Below, piece by piece: positions 32,906-44,763 of a stretch of DNA of 64,000 nt. Position 1 is the stretch's first letter. The number at the start of each line of letters is the position of its first letter. The position numbers and the translations under genes were made by a program. The stretch covers positions 348,505,548 through 348,569,547 of the forward strand of contig CM048746.1 of NCBI GenBank assembly GCA_026315105.1. Direction: 5' to 3'. The notes under the pieces were generated by a model. That model was not told where the DNA came from. It was given only the letters and a program-made list of their open reading frames with translations, and did not search any database. Source of the stretch: Locusta migratoria. Lineage: Eukaryota; Arthropoda; Insecta; Orthoptera; Acrididae.

Positions 32906-33670
32906 GCTATCATATTACAAACAAAATCCAAAATATTGCACATAAGTGTGGTGTAGGCAGTTTCTTTAGTATAACTGTTGATTATAATGAGATTTCTTCC
33001 AAAGACACGTAGCCTCTGGTTCACATTTCCCACAATATTTTCTGTGTGTCATTTCCAATGTAAGTTGTTCGTGTTATTCCTACGTATTTAGTTGAAATTG
33101 CGGACTGTAGATTTGAGTTATGGCGTAAATGAAGTTTAGTGGGATTCTTTTAGTGCTCATATGGATACTTCGGACTTTTCATTATTCAGGATCTACTGCC
33201 AATTTTTGCACCATGCAAATGTATTATATAAATAATTTTGCTGTTGCTTCTAGCCTTCGGATGACTTTACTAACCGATAACGACAGCATCTTCCACGAAT
33301 ATTCTAAGACTATTCAGGGTCTACTGCCAATTTTTGCACCATGCAGATGTATTATCTAAACCATTTTTCTGTTGCTTCTAACCTTCAGATGACCTTACTG
33401 ACCGATAAAAGACAGCATCTTCTGCGAATATATAAAGAGGGCTGGTCACATTCTCTCCTGAATCGTTTATAAAGGTAAGGGGCCCTATAACACATCCAGA
33501 CATTACATCTGTTTTACTCGATGTAACCCAGGCAGGACTAAGTGCTTTAATTTGCTCTTCTGTTACTCGTCGCTGCGGGTTTACTGGCACAGAATATTTG
33601 CTTTCATTAACTATTATAAATATTCGCACTACCAGCTCCACTGCCAATCGGTCTTTACCTTTCAACTCGA
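32906..33670 (-). mobile_element. LINE reverse transcriptase remnant, minus strand
   Basis: Minus-strand frames include VIGPLTFIND...PLYIFAEDAVFYRSV (33378-33665; catalytic FADD changed to FAED) and GNVNQRLRVFGRNL...TKETAYTTLMCNILD (32809-33033). They match the LINE at 29201. A 128-bp tandem duplication (33193-33320 and 33321-33430) lies in between. Confidence 0.65.
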
Positions 33671-35095
33671 CTGTCGTAAGTTAAATATTTCTGCTCCGTC
33701 CATATGCTCACTTGTGAACGATACATTAAAACGAAGTACCGTACTCTGCTACGGTGTGTGCCGAAGGATATTTGTGGAACCACACACCCGTTGCCTTCCT
33801 TTCCCGGTACGTTCACACACGGCACGTTGGAAACATGCTTGCCAGTAAACCACCGTGTTAAAACATATTTTTGAGTTTTTCTGGCTGTTCCAGGAACCTG
33901 CATTCTCGGAATTTCGGCTGTAATCCACGCCGTGATGTGGAAGGGCTCTCCTGTATTCTGCATGCTGTAGCGCCGTCCAAGCGGTCTTTGTTCGGTATTT
34001 CCATCTCTTCCATACTTCAAACCGGGTATGGGTACCAGACTAATAAACAATACAGTAGAATGTTGAAAAAAAAAAAAAAACAAAAAACACCGAAATACAC
34101 AATCTTGCAATCTGCTTCTATTTTGCTGGATGAATTACATTTTTGTAAGATTTTTCCTGCGTCAACCTGACATGTACTTTTGGGCGACTTCTTTCTCTGT
34201 GGTCCTGAACTGTAGGTCGTTCCAAATGATTGTTTCTACGTATTTTACAGTAGGGAATTGTCCGGCGATTTCCAGTAATGCTAAAATTTTACTAAGGTGC
34301 ATTTCTTTGACTATTTATAAGCAATATGACAGAGTAAACTGCAAAGTGAACTCGTTATAGTACAACAAGTATTCTTCAAGAAATCTGGAGATAATGTAAC
34401 ACAGATGGAAGCACATCGTTCTACCAGAGAGCTTCTATGAAGCAGAGCCAAATGAATTGTAGCCACGTTTACATAAGTAGTCAGACCCAGTTCAGTTACA
34501 GATTCGAATCGAAATTCAAATTCAATCCATGTAATGAACGTTTCTTTACTAAACTCAGTATACGATATTAATAAAGATCTTTAAAATTGGAAACAGAAGA
34601 ATTGCAGTAAGAAGAAAAAGAAAATGTCAGCAATAACCAGATAAACTTGAGGTTGATTATAAGAGCTTATGCTGACTGCAATTAAGAGATTTAATTTACA
34701 TTAGAGGCGTTTCGCTTTATATTTTAAAATCATCTTCTGTGGTCTGTAAATGATACAAAGGTTTGTAAAGTTCGTTTTGTATTAATAGATCAAAAACGAA
34801 TTAAAAAAACTTTGAGCACGTTAGTCCTATGTATTTTTAAATTGATATTCAGTTTACGCAAGGTGTTGTTGTCCCTTTTTCACATTTCACTGCTGTTACT
34901 CCGTGTTATTGTTTGAAGTTGATTGGGTCTTGGCGAGTGTTTTACGGTTGTGTACGACACTTTTCGCCGGTTTTTGCGTCGTTTCTTCCGTTTCCTCTGT
35001 TATCACTTCACTTATTTGAACTGCGTACAGTTTGGTATCACCTGTTTTAAGTGGAATGCATTTCGTTTTGTACGTCACTTCACCTCAGTGTGGCC
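33671..35095. other. No gene seen
   Basis: Contains a poly(A) tract at about 34065-34080. The frames 33655-34110 (-) and 33871-34170 (+) are shadows without family resemblance. Confidence 0.45.
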
Positions 35096-35597
35096 AGGAC
35101 CGGATCTAGGGAGGGGCAAAGGGGGCAGTTGACCCGGGCGGCAGAATTAGAAGGCGGCTAATTTTGACCGATTTTTTTTCTGAATGTAACTTTCTGGTAT
35201 AATTTAATAAAATTAACTGACACAGAATTATTAAAAGTAAAATGACTGCAAGAAATACCGAAATCATATAATAAAACTAAAATTCCTGGTTGCTGACTTC
35301 AGTGTTGCCCTGTCACAGGTACTTCAGCTAATCAAACTTTAAAAATCTACTAGATATTAGCCAGAATGAGGGAGATGTTTGCGTTATTGCATAAGTAAAT
35401 GCATAATGTTTATTAATTTGCATAGATTTCCTTTTTCAGATAAATGAATATTCATATTTCCTATCAAGGTAATAGTTGTAGAACAGGTGAATTTGAATAA
35501 CGTTCCAGTCCTTTCAGGTGCGCACACTTCTTATTAAAAGTCAAAAGCATTAAGGATCTAGAGTCCTCACTCGGTAGCGGTGGAATTGATAGACCTC

Positions 35598-35985
35598 TAC
35601 ACAGGATACTCTGTAAATCACATTTAACTGCCTGACAGAGGCTTCATCGGACCACTTTTACACTATTTATCTCCCATTCCATTCCGGAATAGTGCGCGGC
35701 AAGAAAGAACATCTGAATCTCTCTGTTCGAACTCTGATTTCACGTAGTTATTCAGATGATCTTTTCTACTTATGTAAGTGGGAGGCAACAATATACTTTC
35801 GCATTCGGAGGAGAATGTTGATGATTGTAGTTTAGTAAGTAGCCCAAGTCGCAACGATAAACGCCATTGTTCTAATGATTCCCATTCCAGATCCTGTATC
35901 ATTTCCGGTCTCCCCTGTATCACGACAATACAAAACAAGCTGCCCTTCTTTCGACTATTTCGATGTCCTCCGACAAACCCACTTG
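35598..35985 (-). mobile_element. LINE 3'-end fragment, minus strand
   Basis: The minus-strand frame 35663-35938 reads PEMIQDLEWESLEQWRLSLR, LLTKLQSSTFSSECE and PPTYISRKDHLNN, clearly the same family as 29201-30079 (MIQDLGWESLQQRR...). It starts in plus coordinates at the LINE 3' end (ctctacacaggatactctg). Confidence 0.75.
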
Positions 35986-36039
35986 ATAATTATCGTCACT
36001 GGGTAGCAAGGCCAGATAAAACAGTATTATTGATGCTGT

Positions 36040-37215
36040 ATTATTGCTGTATTATTGATGCTGTCCTTTTTCTAGCTAAGCAAGGAAGTCCTTTTAGAGG
36101 AACAAATGAAGATGGTGATTTTGGCGATCCACATAGCGGCAAAGTTCTAAATACAATTGATCTCATATCATACTATAGTGTCCCCCTTCGCCTGCGTATT
36201 GGACGCTACAAGAAAGGCCAGCTTAGCTATTTTTACAAAAATATACAAGATGAGTTCCGTGACTTGATTGCTGACAAAATAAAACGAGACATAATTAAAG
36301 ATATTTTAGCTGCTAAATACTTTTCACTCCAGATATCAGCCACAATGCGCAGATGACACAAGTAATTCGATATGTCAAATCGAATTACTCAGAGGTTGTG
36401 GAAAGTTTTACTGACTGTTTTACAGTTACAGACAAAACACGAGAAGTCCTTAGTCAAGAGATACTGCAAATATTGGAACAAGATGGGTTGAACATTAAGT
36501 ATTGCAGGGGACAGTCTCATGACAATGGGGGAAACATGGCTGGAAAGTACAAACGGGTCCAGTCAAGAATACTTCAGAAGAATGAACTGGCCTATTTCGT
36601 ACCATGTGCTGCTCACTCTTAAAATTTAGTAGGAGCAAATTCAGCAGACATTCAGCAAGACTAGGTGATCTGCAAGAGTAGATGCGGTTGAAGCTGTTTA
36701 CAAGCATTTTCATAAAGTTTTGAAGGCCCTGGAAGAAACTGAAACTTATAAATTGTCAACACCAGAAACAAAATCAGAGACAAGATCTTTTTTAAAAAAT
36801 ATGAGAAAAATGAAATTCATTACTTTAACTTGTTTCTGGTATGCAATATTAAAATAAATTGCTCATGCTAATCAGTTTCTGGGAAGTTAGTGCTTTACAA
36901 TTGATAAAGCTGTTCGAAACCTTCAAAGACTTTTGGGCTTTCTCAAAACTTCCCGGGATTCTTGTACCTCTGAAGCTATTTCTGAGGCCAAAGTGTTAGC
37001 AGAAGATATGCTTACTACAGCGTTAAAATATATCTTATCATTCTAGTTTCGTCTGGAGAAAGAAGTTTCAGCAAGCTGAAACTAACTGAGGAGCACGACT
37101 GCTTAACAAATCTGAGTATAATATCCGTAGAGCACAGACGAGCTGCTTCTCTAAACTATGATGATATCAAAAACAGTTTTGTAGCAAAAAAAAGCTCGAA
37201 AAGCGAAATTTTGAA
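36040..37215 (+). pseudogene. hAT-family transposase (ZMYM1-like) fossil
   Basis: The first part (in the frame ending 36356) reads LAKQGSPFRGTNEDGDF, KKGQLSYFYKNIQDEFRDLI and DIIKDILAAKYFSLQI, typical of hAT proteins annotated as zinc-finger MYM-type 1-like. After a frameshift near 36350 it continues MTQVIRYVKSNYSEVVESF, KYCRGQSHDNGGNMAGKYK and YFVPCAAHS. The last part (about 37047-37215) carries SGERSFSKLKLTEEHDCL and SVEHRRAASLNYDDIKNSF, the hAT C-terminal dimerisation block. Many stops lie in the middle third. It is dead, but the domain order is complete. Confidence 0.8.
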
Positions 37216-37407
37216 TTGTTTTTTGTAAGATGAGTCATCATCATCATCATCATCATCATTAGAGACTGATTATACCTTTCAGCGTTCAGTCTAGAGCATA
37301 GAACCTCTAATAAAATTCCTCGATGATCCCCTATTCAATGCTAACATTTATGCCTGTTCTGATGTTATGCCTTTTACTTCAAAATCACTCTTCACTCAAT
37401 CTAAGTA

Positions 37408-38505
37408 CTATCTTGTTGGTCTACCTCGACTCCTCTTACCCTCCGCAACCGAGTTCATGAGCCTCTTAGGTAACCTTGCTTCTCCCATGCGTGTAACATG
37501 ACCCCAACATCTCAGTCTGTTTGCTCTAACTGCTTCATCTATGGTGTTCATTCCCACTTTTTCCTTGATTTCCTCATTATGGACACCCTCCTGCCATTGT
37601 TCCCATCTATTAGTACCTGCAATCATTCTTGCTACTTTCATACCTGTAACTTCTGCCTTATGAATAAGGTAACCTGTATCCACCCATCTTTCACTCCCAT
37701 CCAGGAAAGTTGGTCGAAAGATAGAGCGGTGCACTGCTAACTTAGTCTTGGTACTTACTTTCTACTTGCAGAAGAGAGTAGATCTTAGCTGAGCACTCAT
37801 TGTATTAGCTTTGCTGCACCTCGATTCCACTTCTTTCGCTATGTTGTCATCCTGTGAGAAAATACATTCCAGGTACTCGAAACTGTCTACCTGTTCTAAC
37901 GTTGTTCCTTCTATTTGGCACTCAATCTGTTTGAATCTCTTTCCCACAGACGTTACTTTCGTTTTGGAGATGCTGATCTTCATATCATAATCCTCGCACC
38001 TCTGATCGAGCTCTGAAATATTAGTTTGCAACCTTTCAATCGAATCTGCCATTACACTAAGTCATCCGCATATGCGAGACTGCTTATTTTGTTTTCACCT
38101 ATTTTAATTCCGCCCTGCCAGTCTACTTTTTTCAACATATGATCCATGAATAGTATGAACAACAATGGTGACAGGTTACAGCCTTGTCTTTCCCCTGAAA
38201 CTACCCTGAACCATGAGCTTAATTTGCCATCTACTCTAACTGCTGCCTGATAGTCTACGTAAAGCCCTTTAATTGCCTGCAGAAGTTTGCCTTCTATACC
38301 ATAATCTTGTAGAACTGACAGAGCTTCCTCCTAGGAACACTGTCATAAGCCTTTTCCAGTCTATGAAACATATATACAATTCCCTGTTCCACTCATAGCA
38401 CTTTTCCATTACTTGCGGTAGGCTAAAGATCTGGTCCTGACAGCCTCTAAGAGGCCTAAACCCACACTGATTTTCATCTAACTTGTTCTCAATTAATACT
38501 CGCAC
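37408..38505 (-). pseudogene. LINE reverse transcriptase, middle to C-terminus
   Basis: Three minus-strand frames in order: 38269-38505 with LIENKLDENQCGFRPLRGCQDQIF and CFIDW (RT fingers and the first catalytic block), 37762-38052 with DYDMKISISKTKVTSVGK, EQVDSFEYLECIFSQD (palm/thumb), and 37408-37734 with MHRSIFRPTFLDGSERWVD, MIAGTNRWEQW and LRCWGHVTRMGEARLPKRL (C-terminal domain). The catalytic FADD block falls in the broken stretch 38053-38268. Confidence 0.75.
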
Positions 38506-39179
38506 TCTCCTTTCAACAATACCTGAGAATATTTTGCCTACAACGCCAATTAAAGAGATACCTCGTTAGTTGTTGCAATCTTTTCTGTTTTCATGTTTGA
38601 AAATTGGCGTTACTACCGCTTTCGTCCAGTCAGACGGAACCTGTCCTGATTCCCACCCCTTTTCAATTATCCTGTGTAACCATTTGAAACCTGATATTCC
38701 ACTGTATTTGACGAGTTCCGGCTTAATTTCATCCACCCCAGCCGCTTTATTGCACTGTAATCTACTGACCTGTCCAAAATACTTGTTAATTCCGTCTTCC
38801 CTCCTTTTCGAAGATTGCTAATTACGCTCCAAAATGGTTTTCCCGTGGCTTGACCCAGAGCTTCTAGCTTGTTTCCAAAGTCTTCCCATGATTTCTGTTT
38901 GGAGTCTGCAATTATCCGTTTGGCTTTGTTTCTTTCTTCAACATAACTTTCTCTGTCTGCCTGATTTCTAGTATGGAGCCATTTTGAAATGCCTTCTTTT
39001 TCTTTTTACAGGCTGCCTTGACTGTGTCATTCCACCAAGCTGTCAGCTTCTTTCTGCCTTTATACACTACTGTTCCAAGACATCCTCTAGCTGATTCCAC
39101 TAGTGTGTCCCTTTAACTTGACCATTCCTCTTCCTGTAAATCATTACATTCAACTAACTGGTACCTTTCCGAGATCATT

Positions 39180-39830
39180 GTTATGTATTTGTGCCTAATT
39201 TGTCTTGAAGCTTCTCTACTCTTATCCTTCTAAACGTGGACCTGACTTTCTGCTCTTTTGGCCTCACAAAACCAATTTCACAGCAAATTAAATAATGATC
39301 AGTATCATCAAAGAACCACCTGAAAACACGCGTGTCCTTCACTGTCTGTTATCATATAGTCAATGATAGATCTGGTTCCCCTTCCTTCCAAGTATAGCGG
39401 TGAATGTCCTTATACTTAAAGAAGGATTTTATGATAACTAAGCCCATACTGGAACAGAAATCCAAGTGCTGTTTATCGTTCCTGTTGGCCTCCATATCCT
39501 CTCCAAACTTACCCATAATCTTTTCATAACCTTCTGTTCGATTTCCTATCCTGGCGTTGAAATCACCTATGAGTAAAACACTATCCTTATCCTTTACTCT
39601 AACAACTACATCACTAAGTGTGTTCTAAAATCTGTCCATCTCATCTTGATCTGTCCTTTCACAGGGTGAATACAATGCCACAATCCTAATTTTCTTGCTG
39701 GAGATGGCCATATCTATCCACATCAGTCGTTCAGGTCCGAGGCATTTTGCTCTGATTGTTGCCAGCATCATTCTGAAGTACCTGGGAAGCAGGTTGCTAG
39801 CCTTACTTGCCCAGGGTCCCATTGGGTTTT
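39180..39830 (-). pseudogene. LINE endonuclease domain remnant
   Basis: The minus-strand frames read IRAKCLGPERLMWIDMAISS, KIRIVALYSPCE and, after a stop, a LLIGDFNARIGNRTEGYEKI segment near 39540-39590. GDFNAR is the core catalytic signature of LINE apurinic endonucleases. A stop splits the two halves. Confidence 0.7.
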
Positions 39831-40300
39831 ACCCCTAACGGTTGAGGGACTAACCGGTGGATTTGGTAGTCTTCGTCGTCTGAGCACAAAGGTGGCCACG
39901 ACTCAGAATATTTCTGAGATGCCCAACCTTTTCCCAAAGTAACTGGTATTCCATCTGTCAGGGCCACTTACTTGGCCACTCATACGTTGCCCGTGGTTCA
40001 TGAACTAGGACATGACTACAGGAACCCACACCACGAACCACACGATGAGTAAGCTTGTAATATTTTTGTATGTATTAAAATTGTTCTGTTTTCCTTTGAT
40101 CTTAATTCAGTGAATAAAATAAGTTCATGTTGTGAGATTGTGACATTTATTTACAAATATGTAATCCAATTAGCACCAAAAAGTCGATTCTTACGGGGGG
40201 GGTGAAAGAAGGGGCGGCAAATTTACCCCTTGGCAAATGTCCTAGCTCCTGCCCTGGTATGGCTATGTTGTTTTTATCTGTTCAATTCTTTTCGCATGCA

Positions 40301-40370
40301 CCAAATGTTCAAATGTTTTTTAAACTTATGGGACTTAACTGAGGGGTCACCAGTCCCTAAATATATATAT
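40301..40370 (-). repeat. SINE-A tail fragment
   Basis: The sequence aaatgttcaaatg, cttatgggacttaactgagg and cagtccctaaa matches the SINE-A tail; the rest is lost and replaced by a TA run. Confidence 0.6.
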
Positions 40371-40384
40371 AATTTAATTTTTAC

Positions 40385-40385
<1 letters not shown>

Positions 40386-40415
<30 letters not shown>

Positions 40416-40416
40416 A
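40386..40416. repeat. (TG)n microsatellite
   Basis: About 15 GT units. The region 40417-40891 right of it shows no gene. Confidence 0.9.
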
Positions 40417-40903
40417 GTTTGAGCTTGAGAGATTTTTAATTTCAGCGAACAGGGCGTCTAAGACGTTTTTCACATAAGTAAATGCAGGTTTCATAGGGTG
40501 GAGTGGATGAGGGGGCGCGTATGAAGGCGAGGTTAGTGCATGGTTTTTTTACTATTTATGAAGGGAGGGTTGGCTTTCAGAGTTTTAATTTATATGTTAG
40601 GTGGTCAATTAGCTTGGAATGTGTGTTGTTTGTTCGACTGTTTGTATCATTTATGAGATGTTTCTTTTCTGTTGTTGTTTTTCGGATATGGTAGTCTTCT
40701 TTAAGGGTGAGCAGGTGTTTTTTTTATTGTTGTGTATTCTTATGGTTTATGTGTCTGTGTGTCTATTTATACAAAACGAACTGGACAAACCTTTGTACAG
40801 AAAATGATTTGAATATAAAATGCAGAACGCGTCTGGTGTAAAATAAATCGCTTAATTGCAGTCATAATATGACGGACTGCCTCTTATAATCAATTTTAAC
40901 ATT

Positions 40904-41231
40904 GAAAATTCCTGGCAGATTAAAATTGTGTGCCGGAACCGGGACTCCAACCTGGGAACTTTGCCTTTCGCGGACAAGCGCACTACCGACTGTGCTATCC
41001 CGACACGACTCACGATGTCGCCCCACAACTTTACTTCTGCCAGTACCACGCCTCCTACTTCCCAAACTTCACCGAAGCTCTCCTGCGAACCATGCAAGAC
41101 TAGCACTCCTGGAAGAAAGGATATGATGGAGACATGGCTTAGCCACAGCCTAAGAGATGTTTCCAATTTTAATCTGCCAGGAAGTTTCGTATCACCGCAC
41201 ACTCCGCTGCAGAGTGGAAGTTTCATTCTGG
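40904..41231. repeat. tRNA-like modular element, complete with TSD
   Basis: Begins attcctggcagattaaaatt, contains the reversed tRNA-like core, the common centre (gccagtacc.cgcctcctac, atggcttagccacagcctaa) and ends with the inverted first module (ccaggaagtttcgtatcacc, ctgcagagtggaagtttcat). A perfect 12-bp duplication aattttaacatt flanks it (40892-40903 and 41232-41243). Confidence 0.8.
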
Positions 41232-41459
41232 AATTTTAACATTTTCTGCGGAATATAGCCATACAACCAAACATTGTAAACTTAAGTTTACATACATGTT
41301 AGTTACTCTTTCAGGTACACCGTTCTGAAATAAATGCTAATCTTTGCTAACTTTGCATCGCGCTACTTTTGTAGGGGAAGATAAAACGGTTATCATCTCA
41401 TACCAATATAGTAGGAAATACTTGGCAAAATGCTACAAACTGTATCGCATCGTAACGTT

Positions 41460-41660
41460 TAAAATATTGTTTAAATGTTTGCTAAGCTTAGGGGACTTAA
41501 CTGCGGGGTCATCAATCGCTAAACTTACAAACTACTTATAAAATAACTTATAGAAAATACAGCACAAACATCGATGCCTGAGGGGGGAGTCGAACCCCCG
41601 ACTGGGAGCGGCCTCGGGCACCGGGGCACAGCGCCTAAATGAACTCGGCCAGCCGCGGCT
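41460..41660 (-). repeat. tRNA-derived SINE-A, variant head
   Basis: Flanked by tcgtaacgtt (41450-41459 and 41661-41670). The tail and B-box region match SINE-A, but the head (gggagcggcctcgggcaccg) differs from the other copies, suggesting a subfamily. Confidence 0.8.
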
Positions 41661-41670
41661 TCGTAACGTT

Positions 41671-42799
41671 AATACAGAAATAATATGCAACAGAAAAGAA
41701 AACTGAACAAGGGAGTCAACAGTGTCGCTAGAATATAGTACACTCGGAATAACAGAAAATTTGCAACTCAAGCGCCGTAGCTAATGCCTGCGGATTAAGC
41801 TATGTGTCCAGTCCAGAGAACGTAAGCTAATCAAATTTATGTTGTGTATAGTCCATCTGAATGGCTTTCAGTTCTTGACAAGATCATTGATACCATGACA
41901 GAGGCAAGATACGGTACTAGTAAGGCCCATGAACTCTGTTAGGTAGGTAGTGGAGATTCTACAAGAGCAACGAACAATTGCCAAAATAAAAATTTGTTCC
42001 ATGTCGAGTTTCAACGAATACTTTAACCACAGGTAACCATGCTGCAGCGTGAGACTGGCGCATCAGTTAACTTAGAGCACCTTAGAGCTGTTTCTCCTAG
42101 CTTGAACAAGAAGAAGCTTATACTGTACATTTTATTACACTTTACGCACGGTGAATGCATGCATATGTATCCGCACTGTCAACTATGTTTTTGTGAAACT
42201 TTCCTCATAACACATTTTGAGAATCACAGATTTTCTTAATATCTTACACTTTTGGACATACCATAGTTACAACTAGAAAAGTGTTCACGTGTTGAAAAAA
42301 ATTGTTTTTCGTCATCTACGTGAAGTTCGTACTTTGTTACTTAGGATCTGGTACAATCTGCTGAAAAAATATTTATACTTTCCTCGTTAATCAGTTTGTT
42401 CGTTTTCGACACCATGTTATTCCCACCATCGACATTAAAAATCTCATAAACTAGCTAACATTCAAATTTAGCTAACACAAGCTTTGTTTTTGCGAGTAAT
42501 ACTTTCCATGTCTTTCCACTAAACAGCCCCATTTCACATTTCCTATGAATATAATTTTCTAGTTACAGAAATATTTTCTGTTACGGGTGTATTGGTAAAA
42601 ACAAACCGATGCTATTGGAATTATAGTAAGAGATACAATACCGAATAATGCAGTTTTAATATATAAATGAGAAAATAGCAATGTCTTCCATATTCCGTTT
42701 TTTATGTGCACGGAGTAAACTTCGTGCGAGGAACAGTGTCGCTATTGTCGTCTTTTGTGCAAGTACTGTTTCCTCCCTCTCAAGAGACTCAACGTTCAC
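41671..42799. other. No gene seen
   Basis: AT-rich sequence without recognised elements. Confidence 0.5.
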
Positions 42800-43145
42800 G
42801 GTCGGGAAATCGATTAGCAGGGTCGGAATTTGAAGCAAACTGCAGAACGACACCACTGCCGCCAGCTTACGTTTCGCGCAAAGATTTCAAAGATAATTGA
42901 GTTTAAGGCTCTTACAGATTCATGCAAGCATTTTTCCCTCGTTCTTTATGTGAGTGGAACAGGAAAGGAAGTGACTGGTAGTGGTACTGATTACCCTCCT
43001 ACACGCACTTTGGGTGGATTCCGGAATATGTTTGTAGATGTATTAAGCAACCGTACGAGCCTTAATTTCTCTGGTCTTTCTGCTCTTTACGCGAAATGTA
43101 GGTTGGCGGCAGTAAAATCATTTTGCAGTCCGTCTCAAATTCAGG
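42800..43145. mobile_element. Two LINE 3' ends in inverted arrangement
   Basis: 42800-43045 is a plus-strand LINE C-terminal/3' segment (gccgccagcttacgtttcgc, tttttccctcgttctttatg, gagtggaacaggaaagga). 43050-43145 is a minus-strand piece of the same region (gcgaaatgtaggttggcggc, tgcagtccgtctcaaattca). They meet at about 43048. Confidence 0.6.
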
Positions 43146-43580
43146 CCCTTTAAATTTGTACATGTGTTTATCCAATCCTAGACTACTGGAAGCGGTTCTT
43201 GATGCCAGCGATTATCCTACAACTTGTTGGGGATCGTTATCGGTTCAGTTGCCAAGGTTTTCATACGTTTGTTGGCCGCCACAAGTTCTTCATCTCTAGA
43301 TGACGAAGCACAGTTAGATAGCTGTGGAAATACGAGACTAGGCCCTACATTCATAATGAAGATTCCACGTATTTTAATACACTTCATTGACGTGTTTCAT
43401 ACAATAAATAATGATGACGCTACTCTAGTGAATCGCTTGTGTACCGATTTTGTAATTTGGAGCCTTGCACGAATGGTCGCTACGTCTTGGACTTCATGTC
43501 GTGAATTTTGCAGCTGCCACCTCCTTCGGGCATGTATGTTGTACTTAGAATATATTAGTTTATATAATTTTTGAGTCTAA
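43146..43580. other. No gene seen
   Basis: The plus-strand frame 43224-43574 has no family resemblance. Confidence 0.4.
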
Positions 43581-43590
43581 GGAGTAAAGA

Positions 43591-43755
43591 AAATGTTCAA
43601 ATGTTTGTACAGCTTATCGGACTTAACTTACAAACTACTTATGAACTAAATAATATTAAGGACGGTACAAATATCCATGCCCGAGGGGGGATTCGAACTC
43701 CCGACCATAGTGGCTGTGCAAACCGTGACTGGAGCGCCTCAGTCCCCTCGGCCAG
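43591..43755 (-). repeat. tRNA-derived SINE-A, shortened
   Basis: Flanked by a perfect 10-bp duplication ggagtaaaga (43581-43590 and 43756-43765). The extreme head and part of the tail are missing, so it was probably inserted as a 5'-truncated copy. Confidence 0.85.
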
Positions 43756-43765
43756 GGAGTAAAGA

Positions 43766-44546
43766 CCTCAGAAATTTTGTCACTAAGCTTTACAAACATT
43801 TGATCACTTTTTCGGATTCTATCACTCATGCTTTCTCGATGTTTCTATCAAGTACAGATTTAAGACGCTGTCCGTCCGATACATTGATGACGGGACTCCA
43901 TGCTGTGTGATATGTGCTTTTGCACAGAGTAATATTGAGACTTCCAGAGATACATTTATTGGCTTTCCCTCACCTTAACTCTAGCGCATAACGATATCAC
44001 GTTACGCCCCTACCAAGTTAAACATTCATAAGGTTTCTCATTTACATGCGATCCTTTGCGCGCTTCGGCAGCGAAGTGGGAAGTTGGTTAATTTTCCTTA
44101 CTGCAAAGTGTTGCTGGTATGTTAGACGCACCCCAGCTTGAACTCTGTCCTTTAAGATGCTCGTAGGCGAGTTCACCTTCTTCTTAGTAGGGATAGTAAT
44201 TTCTTTTTGCGCATTTGCACGTTCTCAAATTTGCTGCATATATTTCGCCTGGCCGATCTACTTCTTGTTTCATCTATTATTAGACATGGAAAGAAACACG
44301 TTCAACGTTTAAAAAATGGGTATTACAGGTATATAACGCTCTTTGGCTGCAGTCAATTCGTACTGAAGACATCTCACCACTGGCCTGAACATAAATTAGA
44401 TAAAAGTATGTATGTAATTCTTGGAGGCAATATTTTCTGAAGATTCATTATGTTAACAACTAGTCGGATTGTCAATTACTTCTTATTTAGACACTTTTTT
44501 GAAAGCATTTTTTGATACAGTGCTCTTAAAATGATAAGCAATTAAA
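43766..44546. other. No gene seen
   Basis: Unremarkable sequence. Confidence 0.45.
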
Positions 44547-44763
44547 ATATGACAGTCTAAATAGCTAGTTGCTTAGTTTTTTTTTATTGGCAACCTATTT
44601 CGGTCCTACAGGATCATCATCAGGCCTTTGGCACCTTTTTGGTGTCTGCTCCGGCCACCGCCACCGTCCACCAACAAGGTGCCAAAGGCCTGATGATGAT
44701 CCTGTAGGACCGAAACCGGTTGCCAATAAAAAGCTAAGCAACTTGCGATCTAGACTGTCATAT
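44547..44763. mobile_element. Foldback element with a canonical hammerhead core
   Basis: The 217-bp near-palindrome has arms of about 88 bp (atatgacagtcta ... ggcctttggcacc) and a 35-40-bp CCACC-rich loop. In the right arm the plus strand reads CTGATGA (44690-44696), TGATCCTGTAGGACC (a stem II with one mismatch) and GAAAC (44712-44716). The left arm has the same on the minus strand except GAAAT. Flanking helices I and III were not folded. Confidence 0.7.

Larger units (their letters stand above)
37225..40060 (-). mobile_element. LINE with endonuclease and RT, minus strand, inside the hAT element
   Basis: The 3' end is the (ATG)n-like tail (catcat run at 37237-37258). Going right, the minus-strand products follow in the order C-terminal region, RT and endonuclease. 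At about 2.8 kb it is the longest LINE copy in the window, with multiple frameshifts. The sequence 39830-40060 is 5' flanking or N-terminal LINE sequence that I could not place with certainty. Confidence 0.75.
35095..40256 (+). mobile_element. hAT-like DNA transposon with LINE insertions
   Basis: Left end caggaccggatctagg and right end (complement) cagggcaggagctagg match at about 13 of 16 positions, followed on both sides by G-rich subterminal sequence (ggggcaaaggggg; ccaaggggtaaat). The flanks gtgtggc and gtatggc are a near-match target duplication. Between them lie a ZMYM1-type hAT transposase fossil (36040-37215) and LINE insertions. The calls of ends and duplication are imperfect. Confidence 0.6.

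Noticed and set aside
40230..40439. Frame with a Val-Cys repeat
   Set aside because: Translation of a (TG)n microsatellite.
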